64,000 nt of DNA from Torymus aiolomorphi (GCA_036365515.1 CM070874.1:209306297-209370296); one strand, 5' to 3'; positions 1 through 12,100 are shown, numbered from the stretch's first letter. The notes: generated by a model not told the origin, from the sequence alone. Translations and numbers: made by a program.

Positions 1-1526
1 TTTTTGTCAAATTTGGGGTGAACTTGGTGTTTTTGGAAGGAGAATTTTTGACCATCATTTTTAGACTTTGTATTTTACCAAATATTAAAAATGTAGCCAT
101 CCTCTTGAGAAGTCAATTTCAGACCTTCGTTGACTGGCCTATGGAAATTTTAGCTATATTACAGAAAGATTGGGGGGACCTTCCGCTGTAATTAATATTT
201 CTTGAATCCTTGGTTAAGAAGTTTCCTTGCTACTTCGTCGCGCGGTACGAAAAAAGCCAACTTCGAAGTTCTGTAACCTACATAAAAAACAAGTTCAAAA
301 ATTCTTTGCTTTTTAAAGAATGTGACAGAATTTTGCGGTGTCTTACTCCTATTTTCACGAATATTGAGAAACTACCTTAATTTGTTAATTAGTTTTCTTA
401 TTGATTAATTCAGGAAAGTACATTACTTACGTAGCAGAGATCTAATCGCGAATTGTAATATTTTTATAAAAAATTAATTGGCCACACCATCGAGTTATGG
501 TCAGAAAAACTAAGAAGGCCAGTACCAAACGACTCTCCCATATGCATAAAGTGTAAAAAAATATCTATCCATTTTTTTTTATGTATGAGTCATTTTATGC
601 CAACTGCATTCAGTTCAAAAACAGCGAAACATGAGCTACTTTTTCATTTGCAGAAAAAGAAGAAAAAGAAGTCATTTTTAAAAAATGAGTAAACATTATA
701 TTAATTTATAAATTTTGAGATGAGTTTTACAATGCTGTAATTCATTTTCCAAAATAGTTCCATTTTCATGGTGAAAATTGAAAAGAAAATTTTGTTTTAT
801 AATTTATTTTTAATATTTCTTATTTGAAGTGTACTCAGTCGAAAGACGAGATTGCAAAATAGAATTGTTTAAACAGCCTTCTAATAAGCTAGTTAATTGA
901 GCATATCATTTTATATTGACTGACTTCTGCTATTTCAGTGTCAGACGTACATGAAGTACGTTGTCTCAGAGTATAAGTTTTATATAGCCCTCTAAGTTCA
1001 AGCGCGCTACGCGCGCAGAGGGCATTGCAGAAGCCATCTTGATTTTTCAGCCAACAACAGTGCACTTTATTTACCTAATACTCTGAAGTTGCCCTCTAAG
1101 CTTCAATTCAATACTATCGCATTCTCCCTTTTATAGATGAAACCTATTTCATTGTTTGTTTTGACTTGTCATTAGAGAAATGTTATCCTCTAGTATGACA
1201 GCTATATCTAGTACTATAGTATAAGAAAATCCACCACATCCATGTCAAATTAATTAATATAATAAAATTTACACCTTGAAAAAATTGAGTTTCTCTGTGT
1301 AATATATCATTCAACAAAGTTTCAAGCAAAAAAACGACGACACCTTTATTCATTCTTGAAACGACAATTAACGAAAATTAACCTAATTTCATTCCAAGAG
1401 AAAACAAAAATTTTATTTTTTTATGTTTCGACACTTCGTGGAAAGATGTATTAGAGGATTACGCAGGGCAACTGAAATTGTTTAAGACGCAAATTGTTAT
1501 TCTTTTATTCCTTAGTGGAAATCGTT
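1..1526. other. AT-rich DNA without a recognised gene
   Basis: No convincing coding frame, RNA gene or transposon end was seen. The only structured site is a GC-rich hairpin at 987-1023, where GCCCTCT and AGAGGGC enclose GCGCGC on both sides of a short loop. It stands out against the AT-rich surroundings. Its role is unknown. Confidence 0.5.
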
Positions 1527-1985
1527 ATTGTGAATAACTGTAAATAACTGTAAATAACTGTGAATAACTGCAAATAACTGTAAATAACTGTAAATAACTG
1601 TAAATAACTGTAAATAACTGTAAATAACTGTAAATAACTGTAAATAATTATACATAACTGTAAATAACTGAAAATAATTGAAAATAATTGTTTGATTTGA
1701 GACGTAAATAACTGTTATTTTCAGTTATTTACAGTTGTACACCGTTAATTTTTTTCGCTATAATAATAACTATATTTTTTATCAACAAAACTGAAAATAA
1801 CTGAAAATAACTGCAAATAACTGTAAATAAATTCTAATAACTGTAAGAAACTGAAAATAACTGTTATTTACGTCTCAAACCAAACAATTATTTTAAGTTA
1901 TTTTCAGTTATTTTCAGTTACTTACGGTTTTTTACAGGTATTTTCATTTATTTACAGTTATTAACATTATTTTTTTCCGCTAGGG
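1527..1985. repeat. 10-bp minisatellite TAAATAACTG, direct then inverted
   Basis: From about 1531 the 10-bp unit TAAATAACTG is repeated some fifteen times up to about 1690, with scattered substitutions (GAAATAACTG, TAAATAATTG). After a spacer with a different AT-rich sequence, the array continues at 1790-1860 and then appears in inverted orientation (CAGTTATTT units) to about 1965. A non-repeat marker, GAGACGTAAATAACTG near 1699 and its complement near 1861-1880, shows that the two halves are arms of one inverted repeat rather than two chance arrays. Confidence 0.85.
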
Positions 1986-2035
1986 TTTATATTAATTATT
2001 TTGACATATTCTGCCGATAAAACAGGGTTGGTGGT

Positions 2036-2222
2036 AATAGTATATTGTGTGCCAAGGGCGTAAAGTGGGTCTTTTTAGACCGAGTGTGGGATTGCAGTAC
2101 GAGTCGAAGGTGAGCTAGCACGAGCCGAAGACGAGTGCGATTGCGAACCGAGGACGAGTACTGCAATTACACGAGGTCAAAAAATCCACTTATCCCTTGT
2201 TGCACCCATATTTTTTGTAACG
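2036..2222. mobile_element. Short MITE-like element with CGAG-periodic core
   Basis: The left end TATATTGTGTGCCAAGGG (about 2039) and the right end CCCTTGTTGCACCCATA (about 2196-2212) are imperfect inverted repeats. The core holds CGAG or CGAA about every 8-20 bases (2100-2185), including CGAGCCGAAGACGAG. Related end and core sequences recur near 3848, 18452, 60338-60590 and 63800-63890, so this is a dispersed family. No transposase is encoded. Element status is inferred from the inverted ends and the recurrence. Confidence 0.5.
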
Positions 2223-2267
2223 CAAGTATGGATTTTCGCTTTTTTTGTTCTAATGTACTAAAATCGA

Positions 2268-2470
2268 CAGCGGGCGATTTTGATTTTTTACCGCCCGCTA
2301 CGGCGAGCAGCGGGCGTTTGTCAGTTTTTACCGCCCGTTAGCAGCGGACGCTTTTCGATTTTGACCGCCCGCTACGATGAGCAACGGGCGATTTTGATTT
2401 TTTACCGCCCGCTACGGCGAGCAGCGGGCGCTTTTCAGTTTTTACCGCCCGCTGGTCAGCAAGCGGTCGC
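2268..2470. repeat. GC-rich minisatellite of inverted AGCGGGCG/CGCCCGCT motifs
   Basis: Units of roughly 60 bp alternate AGCGGGCG with its complement CGCCCGCT, separated by T-rich linkers such as TTTTGATTTTTTACC. About three to four units are present. Each unit can fold on itself. Open frames across it are a by-product of the repeat and are not reported as genes. Confidence 0.8.
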
Positions 2471-3299
2471 TTTCGGCTCTATTAATAGGTTCGAAAAACG
2501 CGAAAATCGTGCTTGCGGTACAAAAAGTCTATTACACTCTCTTAAAAATACCACTTTGCAACGATACTAAAAGCTTGTTCATAAGCAAGAAATTTTACAA
2601 AATTAATTTTATTTCTAAAATGCTGCCCTACTGCATCTGTGATGTAGTAATTCTTTTCTTATTTTTTTTATTTTCAATTGATGTTGAACGATGGAACTGA
2701 GTTTTCTTGATGCCCTGATGGAAAGTACGTGGTTTCGCCATTGTTTTCGATAGCGAAAGAAGGACATTTAACCATTACTAGGGCTTTCGCCACTGACAGC
2801 AGCTTTCGCCACGCATGCTTCTGAGTTGGTAACTAGGCAACTGCAGATTTTATTAATAGATTTTTTTAGAGGTTTTGTCAACGTGTTCAAAGTCATTAAC
2901 CTATATGTACAACAAAAACAATCACTTCTGATCATCAATCAACAAGCGATTTATATTGCTTTCATTTGTGAAATGGATAAACAGTACATTACGATACTAG
3001 TGGTTCATTATTTAATATTTTATTTAATAATTATTTTCTCTTCTTAAAAAAATGATGACCGGTCATGTTGAAGTACCTAAAGGCTTGATTTTGATTCGTC
3101 TATATATAATAGGCGCCAAGATTTATTTTACGAATTGTTTGAGATTAAAACGTTTCAATTTTTAAAAATGAAATTGATGTTTACATGTAAAAACTATAAC
3201 TAAATCAAAATAACATCGAAAAATTTATTTTAAAATAAGAAAAACAAACAACAACAAAACATATTATTATAAATAATTAAAACATGAAATATGTATACG
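2471..3299. other. AT-rich DNA, nothing recognised
   Basis: Short frames of 60-75 codons occur but have low-complexity composition and no recognisable domain. No repeat ends were identified. Confidence 0.4.
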
Positions 3300-3712
3300 A
3301 ATGCTACTCATCTGATTCAAAAATTTTAATCCGAACATTAAAAAAAATCCAAAAATAAATTTTTCGAAAATCAAAAATTCCACAAAAAAGAATCAGAGAA
3401 TCACAAAAAATTATTTTCTGCCCCATTCGGAATGAATAAACAAAAAAGAGACCTGGTTAAAATCGACTGCGTAGATCCGGAGATAAAGCGGTATGCATAC
3501 ATACACCCACACACACCCATATACACACACACAAACACACACACACACACACACATACACACACAAATACACACGCACACATATTCATAAAGACATTTTC
3601 TAAAATCATGTTACTCAAACTTCTTAATCATTTTTCTAGAGAGATTTAACGAAACTTAAAATTTTACTATTACAAAACTTTCTCTAGGAGGAAGCAATAA
3701 GCAAATTACCAG
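3300..3712 (+). repeat. Dispersed repeat, copy 1, with CA microsatellite
   Basis: This block matches 62170-62640 in the same orientation. Both copies share, in order, a TTTCGAAAATCAAAAATTC segment, a GTTAAAATCGAC..CGTAG segment, GATAAAGCGGTAT, a CA microsatellite (here about 3500-3575, imperfect), ATTTTCTAAAATCA, TAGAGAGATTTAACGAAAC and a terminal GAGGAAGCAA. The microsatellite therefore travels inside a larger mobile or duplicated unit. The family is not recognised. Confidence 0.7.
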
Positions 3713-3844
3713 TAATTCTTGATCTAATTTCGTTCTCCTGATTTCTCTCGTTTCTGCCATTAATTGGACGATTTCGCCCTTGTTAACAGCATCTGGTTTC
3801 AATAATTTTAGTTTGTTAACCTAAAAGAAATAGAAAAATGTAAA

Positions 3845-3996
3845 TAAAATAGTACATTATGCAACAAGGGGAGAAAATGAGCTATTTCTAGCGAGGATGA
3901 GGTGTTCAGCACCAGTCAGAGTCGAATGCTGAAAACATCTCACCCGGATCTGAAGTAGCTTGTCTTCCCGTGTTACACACCGTATTTTTTTTAACG
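3845..3996. mobile_element. Second member of the MITE-like family seen at 2036
   Basis: The left end reads TACATTATGCAACAAGGGG and the right end CTTCCCGTGTTACACACC. These are imperfect inverted repeats that resemble the ends of the element at 2036-2222. The core is less CGAG-rich, and its inner GATGAGGTGTTCAGCA / TGCTGAAAACATCTCA pair forms a hairpin. No coding capacity. Confidence 0.4.
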
Positions 3997-4330
3997 AAAG
4001 CATGACAGGGCCTTTTTTATGTGTGAGTGGGAGAGATGACTGGGCATGTCAGGTCGTACACAATGAAGTTGAAAATCAAATTAATTGGGAATAATTATAT
4101 AAAAACTATAGGCATTAAAAATATAATTAAAACACAATTACATTTATTTGTACGAAAATACATATTAAAAGGTTCGGTACGGCATTATCCAAAAATGACT
4201 CATATATTTTTTCCCGCCAGGCCCACATGAGTCATATACGACTCATGCGACTTTTTATCCACTTTTTCGAACTTTAACAGAAGCTGTTTTTGTTTAGGCG
4301 TGTTATATCATGTTTATATTGATGTATAAG
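3997..4330. other. Left flank of the LTR element
   Basis: AT-rich flank with no gene. The last five bases (4326-4330, ATAAG) are one copy of the target-site duplication of the retrotransposon that begins at 4331. Confidence 0.6.
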
Positions 4331-5544
4331 TGTTACGATATAAACGGATCTCATATCGTAACACTTCCTTTGACCTACTAACTTCTTGTTCTGTTACCTG
4401 CGTCAAAGAGAGTTTCTGATTGGATGACGTTCACAAGGCATCCGTCCGCCTTGCTCTCACGAGGACCTCTCGTTCTCAGCTTATTCGTCACACGCCCCCA
4501 TAAGCGTGCGATATAGGGGATAGTTCAGTGAAGCGATTGTGTCCAACAAAATTCCGAAGATTAGAAGGATTAGGGTATGATTGTAGGGCTACTCGACTGA
4601 ACAATAAAAATTAACAGACCTGTGAAATTATTTCAAGTTCTTATCCCTTTATTATAATCATTTATACAATCCAAAAATGATAACTAAAACTAAACCCTAA
4701 TTCCTCAAAGGAGTTCGGCAATTCCCGTCTTACGCCTATGTAAACGCGCCTTAAGGTTCAAGAAAACGCGGGAGCGCGGAGAGTCTACTTAACTAATGAT
4801 TATATCCCGGGATCCTTCTTCTGAAATACACTAAAGCCCCGTTGCAGAAATGATGACACGTTAACCCCCTATTGGGGACACCGCAGTAGAGAATCACGAA
4901 GTGTGATGATACCCGTTATTACTTATTTGTGTAAGCGTGGATATATAAGAGCCTGTCTCGTGGCGTGAAGTATAAACTAGACTGTCTAAACGTTAACAAC
5001 TATAATTTAGACCAAGCGCGACCCTAATACTATGTCCCTATGTGAACGCACCTTGATGTCGGAGAGGCGGCGCAGCACCGTCGTATAGTCGCATATGTCG
5101 CGGGTGGCGCGCGGCCTTCTATGTAGAGCTATAGTCGCAGGCAAAAGCAGCAGGACAGCCGTCTCGCTCCCCGCGGCAGCCAAACGACGACGCTGGACAC
5201 CCGGGTGGCACGAGGAGGGTGTTGTCCGAGGGAACGGAAAGGGGTGGAAAACCGCAAGATATTCGATACCTGGCTGAGCGGATCCCTGCGGCGAAGATAT
5301 CTCCGATGTCAGTTAAGTGCCTCCTTTTTGATGGTTATTTATTAGTTGAAAATCCCAACAAGAAGGACTGAGTACTCTGTGTGATGTTGTTTTTCCTTTG
5401 ATTTCTTCTAGTTACAGCAGAGAGGAAATCTGAAGGTGCGGGTCAAGGCCAGAGGACTCCTTCCACCCAGTGTATTGCTTCAGCTGTAGTGTATTTGTAT
5501 TTATGCGCCTACATATGGGTATGCATAGTGAGGCGTACTGCTGT

Positions 5545-5599
<55 letters not shown>

Positions 5600-7469
5600 G
5601 TGAGTGTGGATATATGCATCTAGATTCTAATCTACTTGATGCACTGTGTGTTTAAAACCTGTGTGGCTCCATCGGATCAGGCTGCGTTGCTATGATGTTC
5701 CCATGTGCTCCGCTGCCGTGCTATACTCACCAGTATCTGCGGAAGGGATGATGCTAGGTGTCGATTAAGGAAAGGCGAAGGGTTGACTGACACTCCTTCG
5801 AGCTTCGACTCTTGTCGAAGAATCTGAACTCCTATAGGGCGATGAAAGAGAAGGTACAAGGGGAAGCAGGACAGTTGAGGATGTCACCTGGCCTTCGTCC
5901 ACCACTACAGGGAGCAAGACCGCAATTCCCTGCTTATTGCAGGGAGGTGAGTCAAAAAAAGAAAAGCTGGATATTAATTGTATGCGTACAAGCGGCTAAC
6001 ATCAGTTCACGGGTACCTACGCACTTACGAGTACATGCATGGTATACCTCTCACTGATGGTATATGCATGTAATGACTATTTTACTATGCGACTTAGAGC
6101 TGAGGCTTATTTGACGTACATACAAGGTATTATATTGATAAGCGAGATATCGATATTTATGATGAACTTTATGATAATATAAATAATAAAAAGTAAAAAA
6201 ATATATAATAATAAAAAGTAAAAGACAAGTGAAAAAAAAGGAAAAGGGAAATTTTTGCACTTATGCCGGGTAGATGATCCTAAGTCTTATTTGTTTATTT
6301 ATTATTCTATTGATTCTAGGGGTGCAACTGGAGAAGAGGAAAAGGAAAAGAAAAAAGGGAGACGTAGAGAGGGCTCCGTCACAAGCTCCCCAGCGACCTA
6401 CTCGAAGGAGCTTCTACTACAAAAAGTGATCTGGTGGAGGTGCTTCCCCTGTCGAATAGCACTTCCGAGTTCAATGAATCGCCTTTGGTATCTGGTACGA
6501 GCCCTGGAATGGAACAACTAACAGCCTTATATTCTTTAACCAGCTGACGGATGAGACTAGGAACCAACAACTCTGATCTGAGGACTAGTTAGTTATTCTC
6601 GCTTCAAGGACTCGGGATTCCTCAATAAAACCCCTTTTATTGCGGCAAGGGTAACACTCGCGGCCTACACACATACACAAATCTCTACCGCGCGCTAGTT
6701 TACAACTTTGTTCGGAGAAGTCTATACCTTAAGGAAACAGTAATATGATACGAAAGGCAACTTACTTTGTGTAAATGGTGAATCACTCTAGTGCTGTTTC
6801 TCTACTGTGGTTGCAAATTATTTGATTATTATCGTTGATAGTCCGAGTTCGGTAGGATCTGCGTGCGATTTGTATTTGCGTGTAGTAATATTCGCCGTAT
6901 TATAATGCGTTATACTATGGTGGAATTTTTAAAACAAAACTGATGATCCGGGTTTTTTAATAATGTAGAAACATGTGCGAATAAAAAGAAAACTGTAAAA
7001 AAAAATAGTTTTGGCCACTGCGACTCTTTCAACGTATATATAAAACTGGTTCTGGTAGACTTCGCTTAGTCTAAGCGTGAAGGCTGCTAATTTCTGACTG
7101 CCGAGTTGGCGTGGCATCGTCGAGCTGCGCGTCGCCTTGCCCCCTAATTGTGCTCGCTTTCTCTCTCGCATCCACGCACCATATGCCCCTTGACGACAAT
7201 GTCGCACCGCTGTGCGACGCTTATCGCCGCTAAGGGGTGTCTTATTACTCGGCGCGTGTAGGAATGCGATTTTCGGCTACGAGGGGAGAGTGCTGCGTGG
7301 ACGCAACTTGTTGCAGCTTTGGGCGATAAGCTCTTAACTAGGATCGCGTATACAAATTTTAAAATTTTACTGCGGGGAAAATATACGTTCCAATGAAAAT
7401 CATTGTACTCATTATAATTTTAACCAATTAAAGAAAAAAAAAGGTAAAGCAAAAAGTTGTCACGTAACA
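4331..7469 (-). repeat. 3' LTR of the retrotransposon (3139 bp)
   Basis: This is the downstream LTR in element orientation. It matches 14605-17850 along its whole length. A TA microsatellite at about 5548-5597 is roughly 50 bp, against roughly 149 bp in the other LTR, which explains almost all the length difference. Small frames inside the LTR (for example minus strand 6929-7207, 92 codons) are kept in both LTRs simply because the LTRs are copies, so this is not evidence of coding. An AATAAA on the minus strand lies near 4650, a plausible polyadenylation signal. Confidence 0.92.
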
Positions 7470-7479
7470 CCCTCCCCTT
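7470..7479 (-). other. Polypurine tract
   Basis: On the minus strand AAGGGGAGGG lies directly against the TGTTAC start of the 3' LTR. This is the expected position and composition for the plus-strand primer of reverse transcription. Confidence 0.85.
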
Positions 7480-7773
7480 GTGGAACGTTTGCCGCCCACG
7501 GAGAACTTGAGTCATAGGAAAAATGCTGATCCACTGGAAGCGTTGCGCCTGGTCGTGTCTCGAAGAAGAAGGAGAGTCTGGAAAGTCCTACTTGGCTTTG
7601 GAGAAAGATAAAAAATATTTTTGAAGTCCGAAAAAAAAAATTTTTTTTTTTTTTTTGTTTCTGTTTTATTGCAAAAATATTAAGTCCGTCATTAGTGTGG
7701 AATAAGAGTAGAGTATAAGTGGATTGTGGACCCATTGAGGATCCGTTTATATATATATATATATATATGTGGC
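7480..7773. other. Noncoding stretch between integrase and polypurine tract
   Basis: About 290 bp with an A/T homopolymer stretch near 7628-7656 and a TA microsatellite at about 7748-7769 just after the integrase stop. A 91-codon minus-strand frame crosses it but is low in complexity and resembles no envelope protein. Confidence 0.55.
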
Positions 7774-8904
7774 TTAGTAAGTCCCTCGTTTACACATCCT
7801 GAGGTGCCCTTTTAGGCTACGCCGCGTCATTCTAAATCCACAACCATGGTGTTTGATTATCTCCAATCCTGCTTGGAGATCGCAAATGGCTTGATGATTG
7901 AAGATGTGCTTTCGGATCACATCACGTCCGCACATCGGGTGGTAAATAGTTAGGCGCTCCTTCTCTCGTGCAGAGATTATGGGGGGAATCGTCGGACGCG
8001 CCCCATATTTTGGCGGCGCACGGTTCAGGGCTGTCTCTGCATCTTGTAGGTTGAAATATTTGATATAGGTCTGGATGATCCCCCTGTCTCCGATGGGGTG
8101 GGAGAAAAAGTAATCTATCCGCCCATATCTGCCGATATAATACGTTCGAATAAAGTCGACCAAAGGGGCGTGACTACGCTCCAGCGATCCATTAGTCTGA
8201 GGGTGGTACCCCGATGTAGTGAGGTGATGTATTTTGAAGATCCTCATTAGGCTGTCAAAAATTTCGGAGAGGAAACTGGTTCCTCTATCGGACAATATAG
8301 CTCGGGGGGCGCCGAATTTGCAGATGAGATGTTTGGCTAGAGTGTCCGCGATGGTTAGGGCCTTGATATTTGGCAGGGGTATTGCGATCAGATATTTAGT
8401 GAGATTACACTGGATAGTTAACATGTGGCAATTCCCGCGCGGAGTGATCCTGAGTTTCCCCACGGTGTCAATGGAGATTTTGTCGAAGGCTTCGATCGGG
8501 GTGTCGGTGATGATCATAGGTTCTCGCGTTTTGATCCGTTCTATTTTCCTTTCTTGACAACTTGGGCACCGACATACGTGATCTAGAACATCATTGCGCA
8601 TCCCCGGCCAATAATATCGCTCTCGGATCTTCTGGTACGTTTGGTTGATACCCTTGTGTCCTCCTATCAGGCTGTCGTGCAAGGTTTCGATGATCCGCTG
8701 TCGTTCTTCCTTGTCAGGCAACTCCACCTTTCCGTAACACATCACGACTTTAATCGGTGTTCCGCTGAAAATCTCCACGAGGGTCTCGGTGAGGAATCCA
8801 GGGTCTAAGGTGTCGGTGAAGTCTCCTCTCCGGGATATCCTGATGCTGGGTAGGTTTTTCTTCAACAAGAGGTCCGTAGGTTCTTCAAACTGCGTTTTAA
8901 ACAT
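7774..8904 (-). CDS. Integrase frame of the gypsy-type Pol (376 aa from its ATG)
   Basis: Integrase joins the reverse-transcribed DNA to the chromosome. The frame shows the zinc-binding H-H-C-C domain at residues ~76-118 (HDSLIGGH, then CRCPSC). The DDE core follows, with D in SIDTVGK (~144), D in LSDRGTSF and E in the SGYHPQTNGSLERSH motif. Residues 2-60 do not belong to integrase: they look like the C-terminal half of the macrodomain-like region that begins in the upstream frame. The ATG at 8904 overlaps the upstream frame by 43 bp and lies three bases before the TTTAAAA heptamer, so the natural route to this frame is probably a -1 frameshift rather than initiation. After the DDE glutamate the C-terminal part is unlike typical gypsy integrases and may be rearranged. 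Confidence 0.85.
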   Translation of the reverse strand: MFKTQFEEPTDLLLKKNLPSIRISRRGDFTDTLDPGFLTETLVEIFSGTPIKVVMCYGKVELPDKEERQRIIETLHDSLIGGHKGINQTYQKIRERYYWPGMRNDVLDHVCRCPSCQERKIERIKTREPMIITDTPIEAFDKISIDTVGKLRITPRGNCHMLTIQCNLTKYLIAIPLPNIKALTIADTLAKHLICKFGAPRAILSDRGTSFLSEIFDSLMRIFKIHHLTTSGYHPQTNGSLERSHAPLVDFIRTYYIGRYGRIDYFFSHPIGDRGIIQTYIKYFNLQDAETALNRAPPKYGARPTIPPIISAREKERLTIYHPMCGRDVIRKHIFNHQAICDLQAGLEIIKHHGCGFRMTRRSLKGHLRMCKRGTY

Positions 8905-9155
8905 TTTATGTCAATAGGGTCGTAATATCTCTCTTTGATTACGAGAGAGAAGATATTATGGTTCTTATAAGGAGTAGTAATAATTTGCCCCAGTTTGGCC
9001 TTTTTTGATTTGAGATTCTTGAGGTCTAGAGCCCCGATGTCAGACAATAAGCGAGCAACGGGGTTATTTGTTTCGCAATCCTTGGCCAAAAAGTGGGCGT
9101 AATTGTCTCTCTTATAAGTGAGACACTGCCGTGAGATAATGACGTTGTTCTTAAG
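8731..9155 (-). other. Macrodomain-like region spanning the second frameshift site
   Basis: The first half is residues 1195-1291 of the Pol frame (NYAHFLAKDCETN, then LGQIITTPYKNHNIFSLVIK). The second half is residues 2-58 of the integrase frame (SIRISRRGDFTDTL, then LVEIFSGTPIKVVMCYG). Read in order they follow the pattern of TARG1/OARD1-type macrodomains: an 'AH..S.D' strand, 'K..G', a 'Y.Y.LI.K' strand, a helix, a '.R.G...D.L' loop, then '.EIF..T.IK'. The aspartate of the '..D.L' loop is kept. The glycine-rich loop after the first strand is replaced by ETNNPVA, so ADP-ribose binding is doubtful. Assignment is by eye. The decayed relative at 39.6-40.9 kb does not retain this region. Confidence 0.5.
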
Positions 9156-12100
9156 AGGTAGTGGTATGGCTGGTCGTTGCTCCTCTGATTCGCTAGGGCC
9201 TTCGGAGGGTGGCAATTTCCTTCCGTTGCTGCAGTCCGGATCGACGTATTGATTCAGAGGCTGGTATTGCCCGAGCATAGACATGAACAACCCCAAGGTG
9301 TCGATCGGCGGTTGAGGGAATTCTAAGTGTACGGGTTTAGACCCCTCCGCTTCTTCTCGGATATTCTCCAGCTGAGGGAAACGGGGAATAGGTTTAAAAC
9401 TCCCAGGGGGGTAGGGAGTGCTTCTGGCCGTTGGAAGGCCTGCTCTTACTTGGAGAGTTACCGATATGGCGCGCTGCACGGGTTGGCTGATCATAGAACC
9501 GTCGCGCTCTCGGTTGGGTTTTTCTGGGGCTGTGTCTGGGTTCGAGGAAGTAGCCGATTCGGGTTCGGTCGCGGCCGCGGCCCGTTGCACCAATTCAGTG
9601 ATCCTTTGGGATAGAGCACCGTCATTCTGCCCATCATATAGATCCAACTGGTCCAATACGCTGCGTGTGTGATCGTCAACAACGTCCCCTTCGGATAAGT
9701 GGGACGGGAGCTCGAGAGGAGGGATCTCATCGCCCTCTTCCTCTGTTCTCGTTTTCTCCGCCAGAATTCGGAGGCTCTCCTGAAACTTGCGGGCAGATTC
9801 CGCGACTTCCTCAGGACTGATGGTGACTTGTCCGGGAGAGAGATCGTCGTCCACTTCAGAGGCGCTCTGTTCTGGTGCTGTAGCTTGGATCTCCACCTGC
9901 TCGTCGACTGGTGCAGAAGTATCCGCAGTGGCATCCGTTTCGGATAATTTATTGGTGGTTTCTCTTGGTTCCTCTCCTTTCTCGTCGTTAAGCCTGATCC
10001 CGCTTCTTCGAGGATCATAGATCGGGGTTTTTGGTTCGTCGATTTCGCCGGATTCCCCCCCTCCTGAGGAGGAAATGATCGATGAGTGCCGGCTAAACTG
10101 GGGTCCTATAGAGACATCCACAGGGCGACAACTACCCTCCTGTGATGGGACCGGAAGTCCTTTCGGTGTCGACGATTGCGAGGGAGGGGCAGGCGATCGT
10201 TTGTCTGAATCCTTGTTCCCTGCAGAACCTATTCTTTTCCTCAGCCGTGTCCGCTGGGCTATCACGCTGTGTTCCAACACAGGCGCGGTCTTTTTCTTTA
10301 GAGTACCCAAGGGGCGCCCTCTACCTCGGACGGGGTTAAACACGGCCTTTGAGCGAGACCCCAGCGATTGAGTCCCGGACGGACCGGCTGCACCAAGGGC
10401 GGGCGTCGGTGTAAGGGGTCTATCACCCCCGTTTCCCGTGGGCTTGCCTGCGTCCTTTCGATCCTTCAAAACCATGATCTTCAGCCGCGGGAGCTTTGTG
10501 TTAATCTCGTCTTCGTCAGGTTGATCTGCGGGGTTCCTGGATAACGCGTCGGCGTTGCAGTTCAATTTTCCGGGTTTGTACTTGAATGTGTACTCGTACC
10601 CGGTGAATTTGAACATCCAACGCATGAGTCTTTGTCCCGGATCCTTCCGACTGTGCATCCAATTAAGGGGCTCGTGATCGGCTACTAAGGTAAACTTACG
10701 GCCTAACAAGTAGGCTCTGAACTGGCTGAGAGCATATAGGACGACTAGGCATTCCTTTTCGGTAGTACTATAGTTGCGTTCGGCTTTATTCAGGGTCCTC
10801 GATAGGTAATTTATGGGGTGATCAAATTTGTCCCTCTCTTGACTTAGTACGTCTCCTATGGCTCCATCAGATGCGTCAGTTGTCAGAGTGAAAGGTTTAT
10901 TAAAATCAGGGAACGCCAGAATTGGATAGTTACACAATTTGTCCTTCAAGATTTCGAACGCTTCCTCCTGATCGGGACCCCACAGGAAGTCTTTATCCTT
11001 TTTCTGGAGTTCGTACAGTGGCTTAGCGATCTTGGAGTAATCCTTGATAAACCGGCGATAGTACCCGGTGAGCCCAGTGAACTCTCTCACATTCCGTACC
11101 GTCTTGGGTCGAGGGAAATTCTTTACAGCATGAATTTTTCCTGGATCCGATTCAACGCCCTTGGCGCTGACAATATGCCCTAAAAAGGCTACTTCCTTGC
11201 CCAGAAAGTGCACCTTTTCAGGTTGTAGGACGAGCTTGGTTTCTGTTAACCGGTCGAAGAACTTCCTTACTCGGCGGTCATGTTCTTCGAGGGTTTTAGC
11301 GTGGATGATTACGTCATCCATGTACACCAGCAGCTCTTTACAATCGATCCCGCGCTTAATTTGATCCATTAGTCTTTGGAATGTAGCGGGGGCGTTTTTG
11401 AGTCCCATTGGCATACGATTAAATTCATAGTGTCCTTCCGGCGTGGAGAACGCGGTTTTCCATTTGTCCTCTGGAGCCATTTGAATTTGATGAAAACCGG
11501 AAGCTAAATCGAACACCGAAAAATACACGGCGCCTCCCAATTGATCTAGAAGCTCGGCTATGTTCGGGAGGTGGTATGCGTCTCCAACAGTGCGTTGATT
11601 TAATTCTCGAAAATCCACGACCATGCGCCATCTAGGCTTCCCTTGTGGGTCCGGCCTCTTAGGGACGATCCATATCGGGGAGCTGCTAGGGCTATTGGAA
11701 GGCTCGATGATTCCCTCCTTAAGTTTCTTTTCGATGTCTCTTTGTATGAATTCCTTGTGTGCCACGGGATGTCGATATTGTTTTGCAGTAACAGGCTTGT
11801 TGGTATCCGTAGGGATAAAATGTTCCACAGCATCCGTGCATGGCAAGGGGTCTCCTGGTAATAGGAAAACATTAGTGTAATCGTGGATCAATTTATCTAC
11901 ATAGGCCTTTTCTTGATCGTTCAGATGATCGGTGGGGATAATCGTTTTAAGTTCTTGCATCCTTTTGGAGCTTTCCATGATGGGGTTGTTGGCTGCGACC
12001 TCGATATCATCATCCGATCCTGGTTCGAAGTCCATAGCTGCGTATTCGAAAGGAATGAGTTCTCCCGGTTGTACTTCGATGGTGACATCGTCCTCACGAG

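Noticed and set aside
5677..7207. Small frames inside the LTR that recur at 16056-17588
   Set aside because: They recur only because the LTRs are copies; no domain or codon signal.
9491..10018. 175-codon minus-strand frame overlapping the Pol spacer
   Set aside because: Lies out of frame inside the low-complexity spacer; most likely a shadow frame.
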